From Ectobius pallidus (lineage: Eukaryota; Arthropoda; Insecta; Blattodea; Ectobiidae): DNA of 64,000 nt. Numbering within the stretch: the stretch's first letter is position 1; the number at the start of each line of letters is the position of its first letter. The position numbers and the translations under genes were made by a program. Under the pieces are notes generated by a model, which worked only from the letters and a program-made list of their open reading frames with translations, was not told the DNA's origin and did no database searches. Positions 12,286 to 24,306 of this stretch are shown one piece after another. The stretch spans positions 186,001 to 250,000 of the forward strand of contig CAXKWD010000007.1 in the NCBI GenBank assembly GCA_964059195.1, given 5' to 3'.

Positions 12286-12886
12286 CCGTATTTTACGGAC
12301 CATAAGACGCACCTTGATTTTAGCATGGAATTTTGAAGGAAAATAAATTTAATGTGATTCTAAACGAAACATTTTAAAGGGAATAATATACTTCATTACA
12401 TAAGCAAAATATAGCCTTGTAAATCACTTGTAACTTAAAACCTGTATTGTACGAAAATCTCTTCTGTGCAGGTGGCATCGCGTAAATTTTAACAACTGAA
12501 ATGATTTCTCATGAAAGACTGAAAATACTTTTACGCCCTCTAACCCTCAATTCAGCACACGGCAAGTGCAACGGGACAAGGCTGTCTAGAGGTCATTGCA
12601 TTCATTTAAACCACCCGGCGAAGACAACTTCTTTTGTATAAAAGAACTCAACATTCCATTATTTTCGTATTATATACCTACCCTCATTTTGTAATTGTGA
12701 CAAGTGCAGTGATCTACAGTCTGTGCTAAACTTTGTAACTGCCTTATTATTTACAACACCTTGTGTATAACTATGGTATTCCGGCAATATTCAGCATAAT
12801 TTTAATTTGTTTAGTGTACTTCGGACCACTAGACGCACCCAACATTACAAGGTAAAAAAGTGCGTCTTATGGTCCGTAAAATACAG
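12286..12886. mobile_element. Mariner-type MITE
   Basis: Ends CCGTATTTTACGGACCATAA and its inverted partner 'ttatggtccgtaaaatacag', with matching AGACGCAC on the inside, flanked by TA (12284-12285 and 12887-12888). Another 'cggaccactagacgcacc' lies subterminally at 12825. At 601 bp and without coding, this is a non-autonomous Tc1/mariner-like element nested in the TTAA element. Confidence 0.85.
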
Positions 12887-12971
12887 TACCTACGGGAGTT
12901 CATAACCTTTATGCCCTTTGTCAGTCTCCAACCATGAAGGTACAAAATCGTTTCAGTTTACGCCCTTTTAA

Positions 12972-13414
12972 CTTTTCAAATTTTGTTACAGTATGCTTAT
13001 TATAACTTATGTGCCGTAAAAGTATCTTAATGGCATCCATTCAAGTACAGATTTTCTTTAGAACACTGGTGAGATATAGATTAATATGGAACACGGAACA
13101 ATCTTTAAGCCTTGAGAGCAGCAAATGAAACTGCGTAACAAACAACCTGAATTTAATTTGGATATTATACTAAATTAACTACAATTCTCATTTTAATAGC
13201 CCGTTGTTTCGACATTAAATAGTCAAGAGCCATTTCGAGCACCTCATATGCAATCACTTGCCATCTATCGCAGAAGATAACTTCAGGTCGACAGTCTCCT
13301 CTTGTTTGATGAATCTAAAACCTCAAAACTTAAAACAACATTTAATTATGGTCGAACAAAAACTGTTGTATGCATTATGGTAATTATGAAGCTAGTTTCA
13401 TAAACATGAAAACT
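12972..13414. other. Unassigned sequence
   Basis: AT-rich; no gene seen. Confidence 0.4.
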
Positions 13415-13680
13415 AAACTAAACTCCGTGGCACTACATCCCTGAAAGGACTAGGCCTACCACCCGATCACTGCATCATTTACCATATTCCTTCTAAAATG
13501 GCAGGAGATGGCAGGATTGGGGGGCATGTGGTTAGCATGCCGACACCCACGGCCGTTAATGGTGGTTTCCATTAACTTTTCTATCGAGTAGCGCCTCAGT
13601 TTAAATCCCGAGGCTGAGTGCACCCCGTTCCAGACCTCCCTACCCCATAAAAATCCAAGGGATCGAACCCGGGCGACGCT
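13415..13680 (-). mobile_element. SINE (family 3), with tRNA-like box B
   Basis: Shares 'accaccattaacggccgtgg' and 'tgtcggcatgct' with the copy at 58508-58665, in opposite orientation. On the minus strand the order is box B 'CCGGGTTCGATCCC' (about 13660), a body with 'ggggtgcactcagcctcggg', the conserved block, then 'gtggtaggcc' and 'ccacggagtttagttt' at the 3' end. Box A is not clear. Confidence 0.7.
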
Positions 13681-13935
13681 AACATACTCGTATCTTAATA
13701 AATGTCACTGTAGGCTTGTTACAAATTGTACTATTTTCACATCAGCAGGACCAATATCTCAAAAACCATACACTTAATCACAAAATGCAAAATAGGTATT
13801 GCATGTTGAGAACTACTATCCTTTGATATTCCCCATCCAAACTGTAACGCATAATGCGAATGTTCATGTGATGTTCTTTTTATCTGGCCACCCCAATCTA
13901 TTTCCTCTCTCTTATATACATTTCGAAAGCTCAGC

Positions 13936-14536
13936 AAATTAATTTAAGTTCGTTGCTATAGAAACATAATTGTTTAATCTCCTGACGAGATGAACTGTTA
14001 CTGGGGAAACGACGCGTGTAAAAATTATGAAGACCACGTTTAAAATCCTGCCATTATAAATTCTTATACTAAATGCCAAGAGGATGCTGTAACCTTGTAG
14101 GACCTTTTTCCTACTTCAGGATCATGTAAGTTATACGTCATATTTATCATTATTACACACGAATGCTGGTTATGAGTGAAAACTGTCTCGATCATGAAAT
14201 GTCTTTGCGTCACAGGATTTTGCAATATAATGACCCCCCCCCCTAATGTGACGTAGAATAATTATTTATCGAGTCTTGATCTTTCGGTTGTTGCGACCGA
14301 CATGACTAGCTTGTTCAGAATTATTCTACAAAACAAAATAATTGTAGACCTAAATAGAAGAGGTCAGAGTTCAATCTGATATAGCAATGTAATTCTGAAC
14401 GATTGAAAATAAATAAAAGAAAAACCCTTACGGCAACATTAGTAAGCTTCACGACAGAGGATTTTAGTATAATGCCATATTTAAGTTACCTTATATACTC
14501 TCTATTGGTATTTAAAAATGTCTTTAAAATGTAAAA
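13936..14536. repeat. Dispersed repeat, copy B (pairs with 6966-7623)
   Basis: Diverged direct copy of 6966-7623, beginning 'aaattaatttaagttcg' and ending 'ttggtatttaaaaatg'. It contains a run of nine C at about 14234. Confidence 0.6.
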
Positions 14537-16393
14537 ACGTAACGACGCAGGTAGAAATAATTGTTTTATAGTGTACTTAGGTACACTATAAAAGTAATAA
14601 AAGATGTTTACACGTCAGATCATCTTAAAAAAACTAGACCTAATGGTAAAGCTAATACTTTTCACACTAGCCAATTGGCCATTTAATATTAGTGAAGGCT
14701 TGTGTACGAGTCAAAATGTAAACTCCACTTATGATAATTTATACCGGTACTTCTAGTTATAGGCTAGTAAGATAACAATGCAATTATATAGCCCGAACTA
14801 CAAGATTTCTTTGGTTTATATGATATTCTTCGTTACATTATAATTGCACCCTGGAAGACAAAAATATGAAGTTTATTAGTACTTAAAAATAAATAAAAAC
14901 ATTTTTTATCAATTCCAGAAAATCTCTCCCCGGCCAGCCAATAGGAAGGAGATGTAGAAGACAATATGGTGCGGTGCCAGTTCCTGCCAGCCAATAGGAA
15001 GAAGCCGTAGAAGACAGTGTGATGCGGTGCCTGTTTCAAAGGTAAGCTGGTTCACACGAATTATTTTATTTGTAGCAATTAATAAAGCCCGATCCATTTC
15101 CCTGTTATGAAAACGATAAGACATGCTTTATAGTCAACTCGTTTGCAATAATGAAGACCGACGAACAAAATAATATATTGCATTTTTTAATTGGGTGTTA
15201 GTTTATATACTACGAAAAATACACAGTTGGCAGAAAGTAATTATGAACCTCATGTGAATTCAATAAAATACCTACTAGAACAAAAGAAATGTCAAACATA
15301 CCGAAAAATTCCCATTTATACTTTGCTGTCGTTATCGCTGTGTACTACAGTGAGCAGGATAATATTGTAAACTATTGGCGTTGAGAAACGGTTGATTTTG
15401 TTATTTATTTAATCACCGATGGTCCTATAAAGACTACCACACACAGAACGCTATGCTATGTTACCAATGGGGAGGGGCCGTAGGGGTCTAACTATTTCTT
15501 TTTCATTGATTTTGGCTTTTATTCGTCGAAAGTAATTACCTAATAAAATAACAGTCATTTAATTGAAATAGAGAACAAAATGAAATAATAGCTCGCCCTA
15601 TTTAAACAAGAGGATTGTATGCAAGTTGGATAGTATTTATATTCTAGACGTCTTGTGTCAACTGCGTACACTAGACCCGACAATTAATCAATTTCATGTT
15701 TCCAGTGGTATATATTGTAAAATTATTAAAATGTATAGAAATATCCGCCTAATATGAAGCAATCAGGAATATAACTACTGAATTAAAAAACACACTTTTG
15801 AATGATAATTTTATTATATTAGGCTATCTGTTATAGGCCTAACTGTATCTTATGATAGCAATTTTTAAGCCCAAGTTCAGGCTATATTGAAATAAAAACT
15901 TGAATTAAAACTTGATATCAGCTACCATTAGACAGCGTTTGCTGTAATAATAATAACTGGGCTCACTATTATTTCCAGTAAAACTCTTCAATAATTGTAT
16001 TTTATTGTCTTATTTTATTTGTGATATCTAAAAGTTAAAATTATTATGCTTAAAACTAGAATTGTTTGGTAATAATAGATACATTCACTTCTGTGATTTT
16101 ATAAGCTTAAATAAAATATGCCTGCCACTGTACGTACAATTGCTATGTTTAGTAAAGGCGCACTTTATGCTATCAGTCCACAAGGTTAAAATAATAGCAT
16201 ATAGTTATGCGTGTCAATTTTTTAAAAACACAAATAGTAGAATGCTGCGTGATATTTATATTAATTGCTACATTTTTGTTCTTAGAAGTGTGTCCACAAG
16301 TGAAATTGAAATTTACGAAGATAATATCCGTGTTGTTTTCTTGTTCGTTCAAAGTAGTAGGCAGTCTTGAGGCTGAAATTTCCTAATTAGCTT
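14537..16393. other. Unassigned sequence
   Basis: No gene recognised apart from the CCAAT-bearing duplication described separately. Open frames at 14833-15124 (minus) are the antisense of that duplication, and 16062-16370 has no recognisable domain. Confidence 0.4.
14934..15039 (+). repeat. 53-bp tandem duplication carrying two CCAAT boxes
   Basis: Two copies, starting at 14934 and 14987, of 'ccagccaataggaag' followed by 'tgtagaagac' or 'cgtagaagac' and 'tgcggtgcc'. Each carries an AGCCAATAG core that fits the NF-Y consensus. A splice-donor-like AAAGGTAAGC follows at about 15038. No gene was identified downstream. Confidence 0.5.
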
Positions 16394-16742
16394 CAGTTTT
16401 CAGTTGCTTATGCGTTGTTGAGTTGAGATGCATTTCGATGTAAATATTAACTGCCGTTAATATACTCCTTATAATGATTGAATCTTAGCCGTAATAGTAA
16501 TATAGTCGTATTAATTAATCTATTCTATTATTTCTTTTATAGAACAACTTTTCCATTGTCCCTTAATTTATAGCATCTGATTTTACTTATAACTTCTAAA
16601 AAAACACATCCTCAATAACTCCGCGATTTTAAATTTAAATACTAATACAATCGCATATCAATTTCTAGGAATGACTGAAGATGGTGTACTTTTTACATCG
16701 AAATGCATCTCAACTCAACAACGCATAAGCAACTGAAAACTG
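16394..16742. mobile_element. MITE-like foldback with perfect 51-bp inverted arms
   Basis: Positions 16394-16444, starting CAGTTTTCAGTTGCTTATGC, are exactly the reverse complement of 16692-16742. The 247-bp middle is AT-rich and non-coding. No obvious target duplication. Confidence 0.75.
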
Positions 16743-17437
16743 TTTAAAATTAAATAAAAAGAACTTTACACTTCTTTTAAATCAAGTAAAAATAAACATC
16801 GAACCAATACTTCATCTAATCATTACTAATACAAATTTAACAGGAATTCAAAGAAGTCCTTCGGTTCATACCTGATAGAACGATATTCCCACTTCTAGCA
16901 TTGTCACCCAGTTTCTCTTGAAATCGGACTGAGCTCCTAGATTATTTTAAGTCCCAACTTAATAATAATGCTTAAGGTATATATAATGTGGTTTCTTAAC
17001 AGCGTAGTTATTTTCCCAACAAAGCACCATTGATGAAGAAGCCGCACGAAAATACTTGCAGGTGAGTGAATATGATACAGTTATACAGGAAGGCGGAGGT
17101 GTCCATTTAGTATGGTATTTTAAAATAGAGTCTACAACACTTGTGAAAATTTAACAGAGATATGCTGGACATTCATATATCAAATCCAAACAAATATTAA
17201 ATATAATTTGTAAACAATTGTTCCTGTCGTTTTAAACTTTCTGAACTATATCACAAACTCTCAATGGGTAAAAGGCGAAAATGAGGAAAGTTGATACTTG
17301 GAGGATTTTTGTGCATGATAATTTGTGTACATTTCTGTTGGCAATGATTATTAAAGCCTCGTATTGTTTAGATTCGCTTATGAAAATAGGCAGAAGCATT
17401 ATGTAGATTATATCATTTGACTGCTGTCTAGTGTGTT

Positions 17438-17441
<4 letters not shown>
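16743..17441. other. Unassigned sequence
   Basis: No gene recognised. Left approach to the satellite. Confidence 0.4.

Positions 17442-17481
<40 letters not shown>
17442..17481. repeat. (TA)n microsatellite
   Basis: About 20 uninterrupted TA units, 220 bp before the satellite array. Confidence 0.95.
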
Positions 17482-17483
<2 letters not shown>

Positions 17484-17702
17484 ATAGATGTGTCTTCAAA
17501 AAAGAATAGCATTTATTTACAAACACCTATTCCATTTATTATTATGGCACTAGGATTCGAAGAAAGAAGAAAACTCAGTTCGGACCTCAAGTAGAAACAC
17601 CTAAACATTGAAATAAGTTTAACAGCTTGGGCATATTATGGATTGTATCAACTGAAACTAAGAGACGAGAAAGAACAATAGAACATCAATTATAATAGGA
17701 TT

Positions 17703-20700
17703 CTCGCTTTAAAGGAATAATAAGAAAAAACATATTATTATGTGTTCGATATAAAGGAAAAAGAAGAAAAACGATATTATTATGTTATCGATTTAAAGGA
17801 AAACAAAAAAAACTTACTATTATGTAATCAATTTAAAGGAAAAATAAGAAAAAAACGATATTATTATGTTATCGATTTAAAGGAAAACTAAAAAAAACCT
17901 TATCATTATGTGATCAATTTAAAGGAAAAACAAGAAAAAAACGATATTATTATGTTATCGATTTAAAGGAAAACTAAAAAAAAACTTACTATTATGTGAT
18001 CAGTTTAAAGAAAAAAAAAGAAAAAAAAAGAAAAAAAAAAAGAAAAAAACGATATTATTATGTTATCGATTTAAAGGGAAAAAAACCTTACTATTATGTG
18101 ATCAATTTAAAGGAAAAAGAAGAAAGAACGATATTATTATGTTATCGATTTAAAGGAAAACAAAAAAAAATACTATTATGTGATAAATTTAAAGGAAAAA
18201 GAAGAACAAAACGATATTATGTTATCGATCTAAAGGTAAACTAAAAAAAATTACCATTATGTGATCGATTTAAAGGAAAAACAAGAAAAAGACGATATTA
18301 TTATGTTATCGATTTAAAGGAAAACTAAAAAAAATTACTATTATGTGATCAATTTAAAGAAAAAGAAGAAAAAATCGATATTTTGTTATCGATTTAAAGG
18401 GAAACTAAAAAAAAACTTACTATTATGTGATCAATTTAAAGGAAAAAGACGAAAAAATGATATTATTATGTTATCGACTTAAAGGAAAACTAAAAAAAAC
18501 CTTACTAATATGTGATCAATTTAAAGGAAAAAGAAGAAAAAAAAACGATATTATGTAATCGATTTAAAGGAAAAATAAAAAAAACGATATTATTATGTTA
18601 TCGATTTAAAAGAAAACTAAAAAAAACTTACTATTATGTGATCAATTTAAAGGAAAAAGAAGAAACGATATTATTATGTTATCGATTTAAAGGAAAACTA
18701 AAAAAAAAATTCCTATTATGTGATCAATTTAATGGAAGAAGAAGAAAAAACCGATTATGTTATCGATTTAAGGGAAAACTAAAAAAACCCTTACCATTAT
18801 GTGATCAATTTAAAGGAAAAGGAAGAAAAAACGATATTATCATGTTATCGATTTAAAAGAAAACTAAAAAAAAATTACTATTATGTGATCAATTTAAAGG
18901 AAAAAGAAGAAAAAACTATATTATTATGTTATCGATATAAAGGAAAACTAAAAAAAAACTTTTATTATGTGATCAATTTAAAGGAAAAAAAAACGATATT
19001 ATGTTATCGATTTAAAGGAAAACTAAAAAAAACTTACTATTATGTGATCAATTTAAAGGAAAAAGAAGAAAAAAACGATATTATGTTATCGATTTAAAGG
19101 AAAACTAAAAAAAAACTTACCATTATGTGGTCAATTTAAAGGGAAAAGAAGAAAAAAACGATATTATTATGTTATCGATTTAAAGGAAAACTAAAAAAAA
19201 ACTTACTATTATGTGATCAATTTAAAGGAAAATGAAGGAAAAACGATATTATTATGTTATCGATATAAAGGAAAACTAAAAAAAAACTTACTATTATGTG
19301 ATCAATTTAAAGGAAAAAGAAGAAAAGAACGATATTATTATGTTATCGGTATAAAGGAAAACTAAAAAAAAACTTCCTATTATGTGATCAATTTAAAGGA
19401 AAATGAAGAAAAAACGATATTATTATGTTATCGATTTAAAGGAAAACTAAAAACAATTTACCATTATGTGATCAATTTAAAGGAAAAAGAAGAAAAAGAC
19501 GATATTATTATGTTATCGATTTAAAGGAGAACTAAAAAAAAATTACTATTATGTGATCAATTTAAAGGAAAAAAAAGAAAAAAAACTATATTATGTTATC
19601 GATTTAAAGGAAAACTAAAAAAAACTTACTATTATGTGATCAATTTAAAGGAAAAAGAAGAAAAAAACGATATTATTATGTTATCGATTTAAAGGAAAAC
19701 TAAAAAAAACTTACTATTATGTGATCAATTTAAAGGAAAAAGAAGAAAAAAACGATATTATGTTATCGATTTAAAGGAAAACTAAAAAAAAACTTACCAT
19801 TATGTGATCAATTTAAAGGAAAAAGAAGAAAAAAACGATATTATTATGTTATCGATTTAAAGGAAAACTAAAAAAAACTTACTATTATGTGATCAATTTA
19901 AAGGAAAATGAAGAAAAAACGATATTATTATGTTATCGATTTAAAGGAAAACTAAAAAAAAAACTTCCTATTATGTGATCAATTTAAAGGAAAAAGAAGG
20001 AAAAACCGATTATGTTATCGATTTAAAGGAAAACTAAAAAAAACCTTACCATTATGTGATCAATTTAAAGGAAAAGGAAGAAAAAACGATATTATTATGT
20101 TATCGATTTATGGAAAACTAAAAAAACCTTACCATTATGTCATCAATTTAAAGGAAAAAGATGAAAAAAACGATATTATTATGTTATCGATTTAAAGGAA
20201 AACTAAAAAAAATTTACCATTATGTGATCAATTTAAAAGAAAAAGACGATATTATTATGTTATCGATTTAAAGGAGAACTAAAAAAAAATACTATTATGT
20301 GATCAATTTAAAGGAAAAAAAGGAAAAAAACGATATTCTGTTATCGATTTAAAGGAAAACTAAAAAAACTTACTATTATGTGATCAATTTAAAGGAAAAA
20401 GAAGAAAAAACTATATTATTATGTTATCGGTATAAAGGAAAACTAAAAAAAAACTTACCATTATGTGATCAATTTAAAGGAAGAGGAAGAAAAAAACGAT
20501 ATTATTATGTTATCGATTTAAAAGAAAACTAAAAAAAACTTACTATTATGTGATCAATTTAAAGGAAAAAGAAGAAGAAACGATATTATTATGTTATCGA
20601 TTTAAAGGAAAACTAAAAAAAAAATTCCTATTATGTGATCAATTTAATGGAAAAAGAAGAAAAAACCGATTATGTTATCGATTTAAGGGAAAACTAAAAA

Positions 20701-23700
20701 AACCCTTACCATTATGTGATCAATTTAAAGGAAAAGGAAGAAAAAACGATATTATCATGTTATCGATTTAAAAGAAAACTAAAAAAAACTTACTATTATG
20801 TGATCAATTTAAAGGAAAAGGAAGAAAAAACGATATTATTATGTTATCGATTTATGGAAAACTAAAAAAAACCTTACCATTATGTCATCAATTTAAAGGA
20901 AAAAGATGAAAAAAACGATATTATTATGTTATCGATTAAAGGAAAACTAAAAAAAATTTACCATTATGTGATGAATTTAAAGGAAAAAGAAGAAAAAGAC
21001 GATATTATTATGTTATCGATTTAAAGGAGAACTAAAAAAAAATTACTATTATGTGATCAATTTAAAGGAAAAAAAGGAAAAAAACGATATTCTGTTATCG
21101 ATTTAAAGGAAAACTAAAAAAACTTACTATTATGTGATCAATTTAAAGGAAAAAGAAGAAAAACTATATTATTATGTTATCGGTATAAAGGAAAACTAAA
21201 AAAAAACTTACCATTATGTGATCAATTTAAAGGAAGAGGAAGAAAAAAACGATATTATTATGTTATCGATTTAAAAGAAAACTAAAAAAAAATTACTATT
21301 ATGTGATCAATTTAAAGGAAAAAGAAGAAAAAACGATATTATTATGTTATCGATTTAAAGGAAAACTAAAAAAAAAATTCCTATTATGTGATCAATTTAA
21401 TGGAAAAAGAAGAAAAAACCGACTATGTTATCGATTTAAGGGAAAACTAAAAAAACCCTTACCATTATGTGATCAATTTAAAGGAAAAGGAAGAAAGAAC
21501 GATATTATCATGTTATCGATTTAAAAGAAAACTAAAAAAAACTTACTATTATGTGATCAATTTAAAGGAAAAAGAAGAAAAAAACGATATTATGTTATCG
21601 ATTTAAAGGAAAACTAAAAAAAACTTACCATTATGTGATCAATTTAAAGGAAAAAGAAGAAAAGAACGATATTATTATGTTATCGATTTAAAGGAAAACT
21701 AAAAAAAAAACTTACTATTATGTGATCAATTTAAAGGAAAATGAAGAAAAAACGATATTATTATGTTATCGATTTAAAGGAAAACTAAAAAAAAAAACTT
21801 CCTATTATGTGATCAATTTAAAGGAAAAAGAAGGAAAAACCGATTATGTTATCGATTTAAAGGAAAACTAAAAAAAACCTTACCATTATGTGATCAATTT
21901 AAAGGAAAAGGATGAAAAAACGATATTATTATGTTATCGATTTATGGAAAACTAAAAAAACCTTACCATTATGTCATCAATTTAAAGGAAAAAGATGAAA
22001 AAAACGATATTATTATGTCATCGATTTAAAGGAAAACTAAAAAAAATTTACCATTATGTGATCAATTTAAAGGAAAAAGAAGAAAAAGACGATATTATTA
22101 TGTTATCGATTTAAAGGAGAACTAAAAAAAAATTACTATTATGTGATCAATTTAAAGAAAAAAAAAAGAAAAAAAAACGATATTATGTTATCGATTTAAA
22201 GGAAAACTAAAAAAAACTTACTATTATGTGATCAATTTAAAGGAAAAAGAAGAAAAAAACGATATTATTATGTTATCGATTTAAAGGAAAACTAAAAAAA
22301 ACTTACTATTATGTGATCAATTTAAAGGAAAAAGAAGAAAAAACGATATTAATATGTTATCGATTTAAAGGAAAAATAAAAAAAACTTACTATTATGTGA
22401 TCAATTTAACGGAAAAAGAAGAAAAAAACGATATTATTATGTTATCGATATAAAGGAAAAATAAAAAAAACTTACTATTATGTGATCAATTTAAAGGAAA
22501 AAGAAGAGAAAACGATATTATTATGTTATCGATTTAAAGGAAAACTAAAAAAAACTTACTATTATGTGATCAATTTAAAGGAAAAAGAAGAAAAAACTAT
22601 ATTATTATGTTATCGGTATAAAGGAAAACTAAATAAAAACTTACCATTATGTGATCAATTTAAAGGAAGAGGAAGAAAAAAACGATATTATTATGTTATC
22701 GATTTAAAAGAAAACCAAAAAAAAATTACTATTATGTGATCAATTTAAAGGAAAATGAAGAAAAAACGATATTATTATGTTATCGATATAAAGGAAAACT
22801 AAAAAAAAAAACTTACTATTATGTGATCAATTTAAAGGAAAATGAAGAAAAAACGATATTATTATGTTATCGATTTAAAGGAAAACTAAAAAAAACTTCC
22901 TATTATGTGATCAATTTAAAGGAAAAAGAAGGAAAAACCGTTTATGTTATCGATTTAAAGGAAAACTAAAAAAAACCTTACCATTATGTGATCAATTTGA
23001 AAGGAAAAGGAAGAAAAAACGATATTATTATGTTATCGATTTATGGAAAACTAAAAAAACCTTACCATTATATCATCAATTTAAAGGAAAAAGATGAAAA
23101 AAACGATATTATTATGTTATCGATTTAAAGGAAAACTAAAAAAAATTTACCATTATGTGATCAATTTAAAGGAAAAAGAAGAAAAAGACGACATTATTAT
23201 GTTATCGATTTAAAGGAGAACTAAAAAAAAATTACTATTATGTGATCAATTTAAAGGAAAAAAAGAAAAAAAACGATATTATGTTATCGATTTACAGGAA
23301 AACTAAAAAAAACTTACTATTATGTGATCAATTTAAAGGAAAAAGAAGAAAAAAACTATATTATTATGTTATCGATTTAAAGGAAAACTAAAAAAAACTT
23401 ACTATTATGTGATCAATTTAAAGGAAAAAGAAGAAAAAAACGATATTATGTTATCGATTTAAAGGAAAACTAAAAAAAAACTTACCATTATGTGATCAAT
23501 TTAAAGGAAAAAGAAGAAAAAAACGATATTATTATGTTATCGATTTAAAGGAAAACTAAAAAAAAACTTACTATTATGTGATCAATTTAAAGGAAAAAGA
23601 AGAAAAAACGATATTATTATGTTATCGATTTAAAGGAAAAATAAAAAAACTTACTATTATGTGATCAATTTAACGGAAAAAGAAGAAAAAAACGATATTA

Positions 23701-23978
23701 ATATGTTATCGATATAAAGGAAAACTAAAAAAAACTTACTATTATGTGATCAATTTAAAGGAAAAAGAAGAAAAAAAACGATATTATTATGTTATCGATT
23801 TAAAGGAAAAATAAAAAAAAACTTACTATTATGTGATCAATTTAACGGAAAAAGAAGAAAAAAACTATATTAATATGTTATCGATATAAAGGAAAACTAA
23901 AAAAAAATTACTATTATGTGATCAATTTAAAGGAAAAAGAAGAAAAAAACGATATTATTATGTTATCGATTTAAAGGG
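17703..23978. repeat. Satellite array, about 84-bp dimeric unit with higher-order structure
   Basis: About 75 tandem units. Each unit has two related halves of about 42 bp. Half A contains TTATGTGATCAATTTAAAGG and an A/G-rich run; half B contains TTATGTTATCGATTTAAAGG, then AAAACT and an A run. The halves therefore alternate TGATCA and ATCGAT palindromes. Marker variants show longer periods: 'gatttatgg' recurs at 20105, 20849, 21939 and 23038, and the block at 20550-20771 returns almost unchanged at 21303-21524 and, diverged, near 18635. Lys-rich open frames throughout (such as 18512-18856) come from a unit length near a multiple of three and are not genes. The right edge joins LINE-derived sequence abruptly. 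Confidence 0.97.
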
Positions 23979-24306
23979 TAGGTTAGTGAATGATGGGCTG
24001 TACGACAGGAAGATTATAGCCGCATACAGGCTATGGAAATGAAATTTTAAGATCATTATTAGGGTACACAAGATTAGACAAAGTAAGAAATCAAGAAATA
24101 AGAGAAAAATTAAACATATTCTCAGTGCAGGATGAAATATTAGAATATAGAGGGAACTGGGAAGAACACTTACAGAGAATCAAGGATTCCAAAAAAGGTG
24201 TTACACTACAAATCCATAGGCAGAAGAGATCCGGGAAGACCTAGACTCAGCTGGATTGGCCTAATCTCTGTTAGGCAGAAGAAGAAGAAGAAGAAGAAGA
24301 AGAAGA
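23979..24306 (+). pseudogene. LINE 3' end (RTE-like) with (GAA)n tail
   Basis: Reading from about 24036 the plus strand gives LLGYTRLDKVRNQEIREKL, then IFSVQDEILEYRGNWEEHL and QRIKDSKKG, with a stop soon after RSGKT. This is the C-terminal tail typical of RTE-like endonuclease/reverse transcriptases. It is followed by eight or nine GAA units (24281-24306), probably the element's microsatellite tail. The 5' part is missing, and the junction with the satellite is at about 23978. Confidence 0.75.

Larger units (their letters stand above)
10716..12967. mobile_element. TTAA-flanked TIR element (Kolobok-like) hosting a LINE and a MITE
   Basis: Left terminus AAGGAAGTAAACTGAAGC followed by 'attttgtaccttcatggttggagac' is matched inverted at the right end, about 45 of 50 bases. 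Both ends abut TTAA (10712-10715 and 12968-12971). TTAA duplications are known for piggyBac and Kolobok; the AAGG start resembles the TTAA element at 47878-49335 more than the CCC start of piggyBac. Without the inserted LINE and MITE, only about 530 bp of the element remain and none is coding. Superfamily is inferred. Confidence 0.7.

Noticed and set aside
17996..22969. Eight plus-strand open frames rich in Lys, with LKEKEEKTILLCYRFKGK-type repeats
   Set aside because: They are translations of the satellite unit, whose length is near a multiple of three. They start and stop with indels in the array and have no independent coding signal.
17700..23980. A CRISPR array
   Set aside because: Units are directly adjacent with no unique spacers of constant length, and the context is eukaryotic.
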